Shown here piece after piece: positions 31,435 to 42,242 of a stretch of 64,000 nt of DNA. The translations under genes were made by a program, and so were the position numbers. This DNA comes from Zizania palustris. Lineage: Eukaryota; Streptophyta; Magnoliopsida; Poales; Poaceae. Under the pieces are notes generated by a model that ran no database searches, was not told the DNA's origin, and saw nothing but the letters and a program-made list of their open reading frames with translations. Within the stretch, counting starts at the first letter, position 1. Each line of letters opens with the position of its first letter. The stretch covers positions 50,907,742 through 50,971,741 of the forward strand of contig JAAALK010000288.1 of assembly GCA_019279435.1 (NCBI GenBank), written 5' to 3'.

Positions 31435-34414
31435 GACCCTCACTAGGTTCCTCAACTTCGAACACCACCCAAAGTTGGCGAAGCTCTTCTGAATCCTCAA
31501 GCATTTCAAAGTCAACATCCAAAGGCTGATCCTGAGCAGGTATAAAGTACCGCTGCATTTCTATTAATAAATTGATAAGTCATTTACTGGCATATGGATA
31601 CGAATTACAAAAAGGCTAAGGAGGTCTACACCTTCGGTGGCGGAGTGTTCGACGTTGAAGGCTGAGCTGGCGAGGCTTGTGCCCTGGCTCAGTGAAGGCG
31701 GGAGACCCATTACAGGTCGAGGACTACTTCGCACCCTTGGGCCTTCTAGGGTTCTTGAAGATGGCGCCACACTCTGCGGACTGCCGAAGGTGGCAAAACC
31801 AAGTGAGGGCCTCTAAAGGCCACCAGCGTGACCGAGGTCGCTGCCTCGAGGTGGTTGCACCTCGCGTTGTGAAGCATTTGCAACACCCCTTAGCCTTCCT
31901 CTCGCCCGGCCATCAGAGCGAAGCCATTCATTGACACCTCCACCGTCGCCACGCCCGTTTGAAGGAACTCAAGGCGGTCCCCAACTGGATCTTGACGATT
32001 GAAGTCCGAGGCTGGGCACTCGGTCCCCAGGTGCTCAAGGACTTCGGTCAAGCTCGAGGTAGCCTTGTCGACCCCTCGGACCACGAAGTCTTCCAAAGAT
32101 TGACTGGCTGCGTGAAGATCAGAGCACTCTGCCACTAGCTTCACCCTGGTCTCCTCCAAAGCCCAAAGTGCTTCTTGGAGCTTTTCTATCTCCAAGGCCA
32201 AGGCTTCTCTCGCCTTGACTGCCTCAGACCTCTCTGCCTCTGCCGCTGCTTTAGCTTGCCTTCGCCTCTCGGCTTCCTCCAAAGCCTGACGTCGAAGGGT
32301 GTCCCTCTCCTCCACCAAAAGAGTCACTCAATGATCCGCGGAGGCTGCTGCCGCAGTGTTCAGTGCGAAGGCCTGGCAAGATTCAAGAAATCTTCAGTAT
32401 TGATTGAAAAAGCTAAGTACCACTCAAAGACTTTGTGAAGCTTCGCTCACCTGGATGAGGGCTTCATGGGCATTTGCAAAGAGATCAAGGTGGCTAGCAC
32501 GGCTAAGCTGTGCCACCAAGTCCCGTTGCCCCACAACAACACAACCCTCATAAAAGGAGTTGATGGACACCTCTGTCATAGGTCTCCTCGGAAGCAGAGA
32601 CCGGACCATCTGAGTCACAGGCTCCGCCAGAGCATGCTCCGTCGGAGCCAGGCTCCAGCCTACTACCTCGACCACCTCTTCAGCTTGCTCCTGAGAGGCC
32701 CTTCTGCTGAGGTTGTCCCCCTCATCCTCTTCGGACAAAGAGCTCTTGGACTCTGAGCTCCTACTACTACTCCCGCTTCTGTCGGAGGTCCCCTTCGGCT
32801 CCGCCAAGGCAGGCCTCGTGTCATTACCAGCACCTAAAGAAAAATACAAGTCAATATGCATGAATTTAAAGAGAAGGGTGATTAAGTTTCTACCTTCATC
32901 AGCATCCTCTCCGCTCGAAGAGATGTCCTATAAGGATGTGGGAGCGATGTGCGCTCCCCAGTCCCTTCGCTGGGCTGGCTGAACCCCAACCCCCGTGCTC
33001 GAAGGGGTCACCATCGCAGCCTCCGGCACCACCACCTTGGTCACCACTGCAGCCTCCGATGCCACCACCTCGGTCATCGTCAAAGCCAAAGCATCCACAG
33101 GCTCCACTCCAGCATCAAGCTTCACAGTTGCAAGCTCCGCCACGCCAAGGGATTCATTCGCCGAAGGCTCCGAGCAAACCCTCGAGGACTCCGCAGACTT
33201 CGAGGTATCGGGTTCCTCCTCATCCACTCTCTTTCTTTTGGAGATGCTCCCCGAACGTGCCAAGCTGGAAAAGTCTATGAGCGCTTGGACCCCCTCGATG
33301 CCAAGCCAGGTCCACACCTGGTTCCAGCGCTCCCAATACCCCACCAGAGCAAGCCTTCGGGACTGCTCATCCAGTGTCGGAGCCCCAACGTGCACTCGGC
33401 GGCCACAATTGCCTCCTCCAGAGGCCACACGTCATGCGTAGCTTTATCAAGATTTCAAGTCAGCAAGTTAATTTTGTGAAGTATAAAGATGAAGAAGTTC
33501 GAAGTCTTACGAAGGCGCTCTGCAGATACTTCACTCGGTCCCTCTGAGCCTGAATCCTGGAGCAAGTTCTCCGGCCAAGAGAGTGCGAGGGGGCTAAGCC
33601 GAAGGGTCATGAACTCTTCGGCTAAGTCCCTCATGCTCATCTTTGAGGCCACCCTTCACAGGAGCAGGATCCTCGATTGGAGGCCTTCGCGGCTCAACTT
33701 CACCGTGCCCTCGCGTCGATAAGAAATGAGCATGGTGGTACTCCGAAGGGGGGGGGAGTACGCGCCCACCGAAGCATAGAACCACTCTTGGTCCCACTTC
33801 GAGTAACACTTGTTGTTCACAGCCCTCGCCGGGAAGTCATCTTGGAACTCTCTGCGAAGCTGGAAATTGGCACTCCCGAAGGCTAAAGCCCTCTCCACGC
33901 CATTTGCCCCTTCCCTTCGCTTCGGCTGGCAACTTGTGTCGTGAAGGGCGATGAAGACATCCACATGCCCCTCACAGCATTCGGCCCTCATGGCCCATTC
34001 GAAGATTGCCAGCCTCACCACGGTGTTCAGGGACAAGTGAGGGAGCTCGAAGTTATATGCCTTCAGTACCTCGCTCAGCATGTCTACTACCGGCAGTCTG
34101 AGGCCCACCTCAAAGAAGGCCTCGAAAACAACAACCTCATCGGGCCGAGGTCTCGGGATGGTCTCTGTCTTCTCGGGCACCCGAAGCTAGATGCCCTCGG
34201 AAATCTTCCCTTCGCAAATCCTCCGAACGAACTCCTCCATGGAGGTCGAAGCCTTTAACTCAAAAGACTGCTCGAATTTGTCCGACGGTGACCGAAGGTC
34301 CCTCGGCCCCAGGCGCCTCACTGAAGGCTTCACCGCCACCATTGCCTGGGCCTGTACGGAGCTCGAGCTCGCGCCCGGGACCAAGGCCTTCTTCATCGCA
34401 ACCTTCTTCAGCAT
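31435..34414 (-). pseudogene. Antisense gene of F, 3'-truncated
   Basis: Exons on the minus strand: 34414-33511, 33441-32894, 32833-32451, 32372-31632 and 31552 to about 31435; introns of 69, 60, 78 and 79 nt, all GT...AG, at the same places as in A. Exon 1 starts MLKKVAMKK and carries the PF04195-like domain (PRPDEVVVFEAFFEVGL, LPHLSLNTVVRLAIFEWAM). Exon 2 has WERWNQVW; exon 4 is an Ala/Glu-rich coiled coil (EEAERRRQAKAAAEAER); exon 5 has FEMLEDSEELRQLW, matching MEDVEVL..EELRLLW of A. Lesions: stop after KISEGI near 34185, a shift in the G-run near 33760, a shift near 33385, TGA near 32328, and loss of the end of exon 5. Confidence 0.8.
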
Positions 34415-34560
34415 CTTGCAGGGCTTTGACGCGAAGGGCGCTTAGAGGCTTTGAAGCAGGCTACGCGTGAAGCCGAAGGTGGAGAGAAGAGAGCGAAGAA
34501 TGCTAGGGGTTGGAGCAGAAGACAAATGAGCATGGGCAGAGCCGCGGTACGATGGGCCCC

Positions 34561-34568
34561 TTTTTATA
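34561..34568 (-). promoter_or_regulatory. TATA box of the antisense gene (F)
   Basis: TATAAAAA on the minus strand in CCTATAAAAAGGGGCC, about 150 bp before the ATG; same position as in the other copies. Confidence 0.68.
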
Positions 34569-34894
34569 GGCGGTAAAAAGTAACCACGCGCCCCGCACAA
34601 AAGTCTTTTTTCACCAGTTACAACGGCCTCTGCGGTCTCTGACTGATGGGCCCAGGGTGAATTTGAAGTGAACCGTCGCACCCCCCTCGCTCCAACGGCC
34701 AGATTTCTGACCGTTGTAGGGCTGCTCAAGCTCCTTGAGGGCGTCCCGCCAATCTGAACAGGCATTTATTGCCTGCGCAGTTCGAAACCAGCCTTTGGCC
34801 CAGATTCTGAAGGCCTGCCTTCTCCAAAGCTTCACTTACTCTAGGTCATTTTTCCTGAGGTGCACGCACCCCTTCTCTTCGAAGGGCTACGTGT

Positions 34895-34904
34895 GAGGGG
34901 CTAC
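34895..34904 (+). other. Polypurine tract of F
   Basis: GAGGGGCTAC before TGTTGGGGG, identical to the other Tat-type elements here. Confidence 0.72.
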
Positions 34905-35700
34905 TGTTGGGGGAATTGGTTTTCCTTGAACAGGGGCCAAATGATGTTAACCTTCGAAGGCCTCGGGCTCGGAGCCTGTCAACTGGCGAAGCCTGAAGAT
35001 GAGCTCCAACCTCCTCTGACGAAGTCAACTCCAAGAACAGCCAAGACATGCCCCTCCGGAGCCCTCCGGAGTCAAGCCTCCGGGTCCCCTTCGGAGCCCT
35101 CCGGAGCTAGGCCTCTAGGACCCCTCCGGGACCCCTCTGGTCCCCTTCGAAGACCTCTCTGGAGCCTTTCGGAGCTCGCTTCGGAACCCACTTTGGGGTC
35201 CGCTTCGGAGTCCTCTTCGGAGCCCCCTCTGCTACCTCAGGCTGAAGACCTTCGGCCAGTACTCTGTACTAGGAGAAATATCCAAGCATCACTACCATGT
35301 AAAGACATATCGGGGCCCCTCGCCCCTAGTATGCTGTATACCTACTCCAGAAGTGATGTTTATCTACTGCGTATGTAAAGTCAAATGTACAGTAGTCTAG
35401 CCTTTTTCCCTTCTTGCCCCTATAAAGCCTACGGCTTGTAGAGGACAATCGGGTCTTTTCCTTTGGCCTGTGAGCCTATAAAAGGAGGGTCATGCCCTTG
35501 TAATAGATAGGAGGAGTAGAGGCAAAACTATGCCAAATCCACTGTAAACTGGACGTAGGGCTATTATCCCTCCGGGGAGACTTGAACCAGTATAAATCCA
35601 CTCTTCCTCTGCGAGAACCCTTTAAGGTTCACTCTATACAGCATACACCACGTAAAAACCTGCTATAGCTAACACAATTGCTACAAGAGAGGAGCTAACA
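34905..35700 (+). repeat. 3' LTR of F (796 bp)
   Basis: Starts TGTTGGGGGAATTGG and ends GAGGAGCTAACA. TATA box TATAAAAG at 35477-35484. The next 5 bases (GAACG) would be the duplication; the partner is not in the window. It is inserted into the LTR of element J. Confidence 0.85.
35056..35228 (+). repeat. GC-rich tandem CCGGAG/TTCGGAG units in the F LTR
   Basis: Ten or so short irregular units such as CCCCTTCGGAGCCCTCCGGAG in U3, rich in the palindrome CTCCGGAG. The position parallels the GC-rich array in the C LTR. Confidence 0.65.
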
Positions 35701-37782
35701 GAACGCATAGATAATTAGTCATCCTAAACCAAGGTAGATAATGTAAGTTTTACAATTCAAACATTAATCAGCACACTATGTACACAAAATCTCTACTCTT
35801 CAATTCATGTGGTAAAACCACGGTTAATATTTAAATGTTCATGACGTGTAGAGCGGAGCTACTGCCATCCCTCAAGCAAGCATGTCACAACAAGCACCTG
35901 AAATGGCTGTATGGGAGTGAGAAATAAATCTCAGTAAGCAAACTTATTTGGGACATGCTATTTAGACCACAAGTGAATTATCATAACATGTTAACTTATC
36001 AAAACATAAAACATAGAATACATTATAAATGGGGAACGACTTCTAAAAAGCATAATTTGAAGTATAACTTCATATCATATCTTCCATGAATGCATATAAA
36101 TGGAAATATGCAGTTGCATGACTTCTAGGTATATACCTCATCATAAGGTATGGAGCCGCATCGTATCTCTTTTAGGCAATGGTTGCAACCACAAGATCAT
36201 GACATAACTTCTTATGCATGTGTAAAGTGAAAATACCAATGCAAATGGAAATGCCACGCTAGCTTGATATTGCATATACCACAAGAGAGAAAAACTTCAC
36301 CTTCTTCCACAAGTATCAGACAAGAACCTCCTTCATGCCAGAATACCAATATCATAAAGATAAACATAATAAAACAAAATAACAATATTTCAAGGTAAAA
36401 ATGTCATGACAATTAAAATAGTAAATAAAGTGATAAGATTATGAAATTAGAGCGTAGGTGGTGAAAATAACAAGCCTAAAAACTATAGCAACCGCCGCTA
36501 CATTTACTTGCCTCCAACGAAGACAAAATTATGGGAGATGTGATCCAAAGAAAAATCACCAAGTCACTAGATAAAACCTCAAAATGCACATTCATATACT
36601 CATACAATATAATAGATAATGCGCTCCTATAACTCCTCCAACTCAACCAATAAAACATCAAACATTGATATCGACTAAATATAATACTATTGCTTCACAA
36701 TTTTATATCTTGAAATCTATAAAGGACATGACCATAAACAAATATATTTTTGAAATGTCAGTACATAACCTACAACTTCCAAGTTTAACCACATTTTAAT
36801 TCTATCATTAATATAGAATATTTCATGCTTGAAAACAGGCTTAAATTCAAAAACTGTCTAAAATTCTGATGACGATAGTTCACAATTTTATAACTGGTAC
36901 ATCGAGCATGAGAAAAAACTCAAACTTCATGAAAACATAGAAAATTATATGATATACAAATTTATAGTTATAAACTTTTATATAAAAACCATTAAAATAG
37001 ATAAATCGAGGTCTGAAATTTGACTAAGATTTCTGATAATAAAACAGATAGATTATATAAACAGATAGATTATATAAACCAATGATATCTTGAGTTATAA
37101 TTATCCAATCAATGCACACTTTACCAAGCTAGAAATATTAGGAAAATTTCAATAACTTTATATATAGGTGCAAAAATTAATTCTGTAATTTATCATCTCA
37201 AAAAATAGATCAATCCACTACTGTTCAGAATTCGTCAAAAAATACACACCTAAATTTGAACATCGTTTTCTAATAAATAACCGGACGAAAAGATACTAAA
37301 TTTTACCAGCTGATAGGTAACAACTATTCTTTCTAGTTATACATTTTTACAGGAAAAATGTTTTAACTGACTAATCATCAAAATACATAGACCCTAGAAA
37401 TCTGCCTGTAGAGAAAGCATCCAATCTAAAAATCAACGCCCAAAGCCCTTCTCTAATCCTTCTTATACCATGACTTAGGGCAACAAAATCACCCTTAAAC
37501 ACGTGCTACATAGAGGGATCAATCCTTATCTTGGGTTTTCTTAGAGAACTGGCAAGCAAAACAGTGAAAAACATTGTTGTAGAACCTCGATTTGATCCTT
37601 TCCTCCTCGTGGTAGAGAGGAGGGAGGAGGAGGAACATATGTACAGAGGGAGAGGGGGCAGAACGTGGGTGGATGGGAGAGTTAGCTGTATCCCAAGGTT
37701 ATGCTAGGGCACTAGCTAGTGTGCTCTTTTAGGCCTAAACCCCATAATTAATTGTAATATTTTATTAATTATTGGTGTTACA
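35701..37782 (-). repeat. Chromovirus-like LTR J, partial
   Basis: On the minus strand the LTR begins TGTAACACCAATAATTAAT at 37782, with a purine stretch (GGGCAGAA) directly before it. It is AT-rich and gene-free throughout 35701-37782; short open frames (e.g. 36476-36661) have no recognisable domain. F lies at its left edge, so the rest of the LTR would be left of F and is not found in the window. Confidence 0.65.
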
Positions 37783-38835
37783 TTCTGCCCTATTTAAAGA
37801 TTTTTTCCTTGAATTGTGCCTCCAAAACAAAACATATCCAAAGGATAAAGGTACGGCAGATCACCTACAATGACGTAACACACTTAACTAAGTGTGCTTC
37901 AGGTATTAGAAAGAAATTCACAAAGAACACAAGAACCTTCTAACTCGGACTAATTCGTCAAAGCAAAAAATCATAGCTTATCAAGGTAGTTGAAAGAACA
38001 TGCTTTAAAACCATAAACATTGGCTTAGATACACCTAACACTAACATCTCATACCACCATAAATGGTTGAAGCTTGACCCCAAGATCTAGATCTTAAAAA
38101 CACCTTTTAAAACAAGAACTCATTTAAGTCCATAATTGTAAAACTCTCTTATGTGACTCACTTACAAGAACAACAAACACATCCCAATCAAAACACCACA
38201 AAACACATTAGTTACTATTGGAACTGAATTGTTGCAGTCCTTCTAAACTTGCCTCTAGACAATCTACTGAAGATGGACATGTCATCTAACCTTGTTTATA
38301 CCTCTCAACAGAGATAAAGTCTATAGAGCCCATAGATCACTAATGGGACAACAACAACAACAACCAAACAAACCATAACATTCACCTTGGCATACTCCAC
38401 CAGACTGGTATGCATGTCCGAAAGCACTCTCTACAGCACAACTGTATGTTAAACTTTTTTTCAAACCACGAATAATGAAAACCTCTATCTAGTATCTATT
38501 ATACTAGAGTAATCTAGAGCTCATTCCCTCTCAAGGTGCACTTAAAGTAACAAATACATTGGATCGCTAACAAACCAATTAACAATCATTAACAAACAAG
38601 CAAGCATCTCAACCTGATGCAATGAGCCACAACATTGAGTTATATTTGATTAACAAACAAGACTACATGGCAGGTTAGACATTAACACCATTAAAACAAG
38701 ATAACATGGTGTCGAAGGCTTCTAAGATGAGTGCCTAGGTCAAGGTTTTGTGGCCAGGACCTTCACCTGAAGTTGTTACTTGGAAAAACATGCAATAATG
38801 GCGTCATCACTTCACTCAGGCACCAGCTTGGCCAC
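37783..38835 (-). repeat. Decayed internal region next to LTR J
   Basis: AT-rich, no domain identified. The minus strand just inside the LTR can be read GGTIQGKNL-stop, which may be the very end of a polyprotein but is too short to assign. Otherwise I see nothing in this stretch. Confidence 0.35.
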
Positions 38836-38849
38836 TAGGGGTGAAAACG

Positions 38850-39020
38850 GATCAGATACGGATGGATATCATTAATATCATATACATTTTCATATATTTT
38901 TTTTGGATTCGAATTCGGATTCGGATAATCCTGATATGGATACGGAGTCGAATATCATCGAATACGAATACGGAGCGGATACGAATCGAATACTAATACG
39001 GTTACGAATACTTAACGAAT
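38850..39020 (-). repeat. hAT subterminal repeats
   Basis: Many copies of GGATACG, GAATACG and CGGATTCGGAT in both directions. Such short motifs near hAT ends are typical transposase-binding sites. Confidence 0.65.
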
Positions 39021-39089
39021 ATCACTAATGTATTTATTTATTCACGATCACAATTCACAATACACAAATGACAAGTAATAATTAACATC

Positions 39090-39310
39090 ACATGAATCAT
39101 CACGAATATGAAAATCAACATACAAGTTCACATTGTACAAATCACCACAAATAGAGTTCACATAAAAGTGCATGCCACACAAATCACCACAGTCCACAAA
39201 TAGAGTAATAGTTCACATAAAAACTGACATCACACAAACCACCATAAATAGAGTATTAGTTCACATAAAAGTGCACCACGCATACGGCATAGAGTCATAG
39301 TCCACATACT
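39090..39310 (+). repeat. Degenerate 60-70 bp repeats in hAT 3' non-coding DNA
   Basis: Three to four units sharing AGTTCACATAAAA, CACACAAATCACCAC and AATAGAGT, between the subterminal repeats and the transposase end. Confidence 0.55.
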
Positions 39311-39650
39311 TTGTATTTTCTACATAACAATATGCAAGGAAAATTAAAATAGATGAAAAGTTCATTCAATAGACGCGGCCTCATCGAAAGCATCCATGTC
39401 ATCCCCTAGTCCCTCATCATGTTCTCCATCAATGTCATTGCCCTATATATGAATACATGGGTTATTAAAGAAAGTATAGAATTGAAAAAATAAATATGTA
39501 ATGAAAAATAGTCAACCATTGTTGTCATTGAGGCAGCTAAAAACGCTCAATGCTCTCTAAATCCATGTCAGCGATGATAGACCCAACACCATTTCCACCT
39601 GCATATTTTGACATAAGACTAATTATTCTTGCAAAGTTAAAAATGATATT

Positions 39651-41305
39651 TCAAGTTAATAAATACTTACTTTTCTTAAGTGTTGTATTCCAATCTTTGG
39701 TACAAATCAAAGCTTGCACAACTTCGGGATCTAAATGACTACGGAATGGATCAACAACACGTCCACCAGCACTGAATGCTAATTCTGAAGCTACAGTTGA
39801 CACTTGAATAGATAATATATCACAGGCAAGTTTTGAAAGAATAGGAAGGTCGGGGTCACATTGATTTTTCTTCCACCAAGTTAGAATATCAAATTCATCT
39901 TTAACATTCCATTCCAATGCTGGTTGCTCCATGTAAATTTCTAACTCATTTTTAGTTGGTCTCTCTACAACTTCAGTACCATGCAAGTAATTCTTACGAT
40001 CTGCCTCAAGATAGTCATCATTCTCCTCATCCTCATTTATTGCATGTGCATTACTTGGAGAATCATTCCATACATTTGTGCCACTTGCATTCTTTGCACT
40101 TTGTACACTAGATGCATATGCTTCAAACAATTGATTAAGAACACCGCAAAATTTATCAATTTGTTGTTGTGAGTTCTCACAATAAATCTTGTTTGCATAA
40201 TAGTGTACTAGCTTTGTCTTGAACCTAGGATCAAGAAAACAAGCTACAGAAAGAGCCATGTTGGACTTTTCCCAATACTTATCATATTTATGTCTCATTA
40301 AGAAACCCATAGCTAAAATAATTGGGTCAAGACTAGCACACCAATCTGAAATTGCAAGCTTAATTTGGTAAAACTTATTGAAGAACAGATTTGTTGTTGG
40401 ATATGTAGTGCCAGAGAATATCAAAGTTGCATCATAAAACCTCTTCAAACATATAGTCAATGATTTTGCCATAGTCCAATTACTTTCAGTTGGAGCACAC
40501 CTCACATATTTGTTTCTATGGCGAAGGAAAAGTCTATTAAAAGCTGATTTGTAATAAATAGATTGCTTCAATATGATATATGTAGAGTTCCACCTAGTTG
40601 GCACATCTAAAGAGAGGCCACTTTTCACATCTAATTCACATTCTCCCACACATTTAATAAATTCTTTCCATTGCAATGGGGAATTCTTCACAATCCCAAT
40701 TGTGTTTCTAATGTTAGCAATATCACTTGCAATTTGCTTTAAACCATCTTGAGCAACAAGGTTAAAAATATGATTTAAGCATCTCACATGAAAAAAATAT
40801 CGCATCACATATCAAGGGTGATATCTTATTGAGCTTTAGTACTAACCCCTTAGCACATACATCATTGGAAGATGCATTGTCCAAAGTAAGTGCAAGCAAT
40901 TTTCTATCAAGATTCCAATCCACTATACTGTCATAAAATATATTGCACAAGTTCTTTCCCGAGTGATGACCCTCTACATGCATAAACTTGATAATTATTT
41001 TTTGCATATACCAATTGTCATCTATCCAATGCACATATAACCTTTGTTTTGATTTGATGTCCACATGTCCATAGTAGTACTAAAACGACATGATAATGTT
41101 TTAAAGTACTCATACAATTTCTTCTTTTCCTCAATATAGATATTCAATATGTCTTTTCTAACCGTAACACGGCTCTTAATTGGAAAAGTAGGACGCAACG
41201 ACTTGATAAAATCAGTAAAGTATTCATGTTTAACAATATTAAAGGGATATTCATGCATTATAATTGCAAAATAGAATTTCTTCAAGCTTTCAGTCTCATC
41301 ATACC
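39651..41305 (-). pseudogene. hAT transposase, N-terminally cut and frameshifted
   Basis: Reading right to left: MHEYPFNIVKHEYF, TTMDMWTSNQNKGYMC, VHWIDDNWYMQK, MHVEGHHSGKNLC, LTLDNASSNDV (catalytic-core region), RCLNHIFNLVAQDGL, DVPTRWNSTY, then FLDPRFKTKLVHYY (DUF4413-like) and the C-terminal hAT dimerisation domain (LACDILSIQVSTVASELAFS, GRVVDPFRSHLDPEVVQALI). Frames break near 41040 and in a T-run near 40800. The N-terminal BED finger region is missing because B inserted at 41306. The ORF that seems to begin with LTR residues (MLVSILQKP) at 41357 is a chance fusion. It is inactive. Confidence 0.88.
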
Positions 41306-41800
41306 TGTTGGCGTAAAAGATTACACTAACAGGTTTCTGTAGAATAGAAACTAACAAACGAAGTGTTTACGAAGCAAACTGTTCTAAGCCTCCGAAAGGA
41401 TAATAACTTAGAATAGTTCGAAAGTGTGTATTGAATAACTTGTATTCGGTCCATATTACAGGGTAAAATGGGGGGTATTTATAGGCCCAAACATTAAGGA
41501 AAAGACCTCTTTACCCCTTTATTACAACCAACATAGTGGAAACTATTCGGTACCCTTAATAGGCCTAAAATGGTAAAAGACTAATCTAACGAGAAAGAAG
41601 ATAAGTCTTCCATCTTAGCTGGCAGAAAAGATCTTAGAAGAGTCCATGTTCGAAGATATACTCCGAACTAGGGTCTGTCTCCATACTTCGAACTTGACTC
41701 AACGCATCTCCGAAGATGCAGTCTGGAAACCTTTGAATCAATTACTTGTTTTTGTCCTGCTACTGCAATAACCCTGAGGATGGAATATTTTCCCCCAACA
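41306..41800 (-). repeat. 3' LTR of B (495 bp)
   Basis: TGTTGGCGTAAAAG...TTTTCCCCCAACA, same family as A and G. TATTTATA box (plus) near 41476. Confidence 0.92.
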
Positions 41801-41810
41801 GTAGCCCCTC
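41801..41810 (-). other. Polypurine tract of B
   Basis: GAGGGGCTAC on the minus strand next to the LTR. Confidence 0.73.
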
Positions 41811-42129
41811 GAATACGCTTCTCCGCTAAATCTGTAATGTTAGGAGAGTAGTATACGCAAGAAAAATAATCATGCGTAGGGGTTAGCAGATTTAAACCAT
41901 CTCTGAACTATGTGGAAATGTAAGCTTCGAATTAGTTTCTAGTAAAATTACATTCGAAGTAACTTAGAACTAGCTCAGGAAGCCCGAAAACTCTTTTTTT
42001 TAGACTTAGAAGAAATAGCCGTTGGCTTCTTTCTTCTAACAGAAGTTACGCAGTGCGTTAATTTCGGAGAAAAGTAACGGGCAAGAATGCGAAACGGCAT
42101 GGTTAAACGGTAAAAAATGTAGTCTGGGC

Positions 42130-42137
42130 TATAAATA
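42130..42137 (+). promoter_or_regulatory. TATA box of the antisense gene (B)
   Basis: TATAAATA in GTCTGGGCTATAAATAGAAG, 113 bp before the ATG at 42243, nearly identical to A. Confidence 0.74.
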
Positions 42138-42242
42138 GAAGGCCTAGACTTTTCCAGAGTACCTTTCCACCGCTTTCTTGCAAACAAAATTCCCTTTGAG
42201 CTCTAGCCTCCATTCTTCTTCCCAAGCAATCCGTCAGTTCCA

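Larger units (their letters stand above)
31435..35700 (+). mobile_element. 3' part of Tat-related element F
   Basis: Plus-strand element of which the antisense gene, polypurine tract and 3' LTR are present. Pol, gag and the 5' LTR are missing; the left break near 31430 is where copia LTR sequence starts. The antisense protein is clearly related to those of A, B, C and G but is the most diverged, and the LTR (796 bp) is a different family. Confidence 0.83.
38836..41305 (-). mobile_element. hAT DNA transposon, 3' part
   Basis: The left end TAGGGGTGAAAACGG at 38836 is the common terminal sequence of a plant hAT group and is followed by GGATACG-type subterminal repeats and then the transposase on the minus strand. 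The other end is beyond B, outside the window, so the 8-bp duplication cannot be checked. Confidence 0.75.

Noticed and set aside
35701..38835. Possible host intergenic DNA with regulatory elements
   Set aside because: The LTR start TGTAACACC with a purine tract and the typical AT-rich make-up point to an old LTR element; nothing supports a host gene.
41022..41357. ORF fusing LTR residues to hAT transposase
   Set aside because: The first residues come from the inserted LTR of B; the true transposase N-terminus was cut off.
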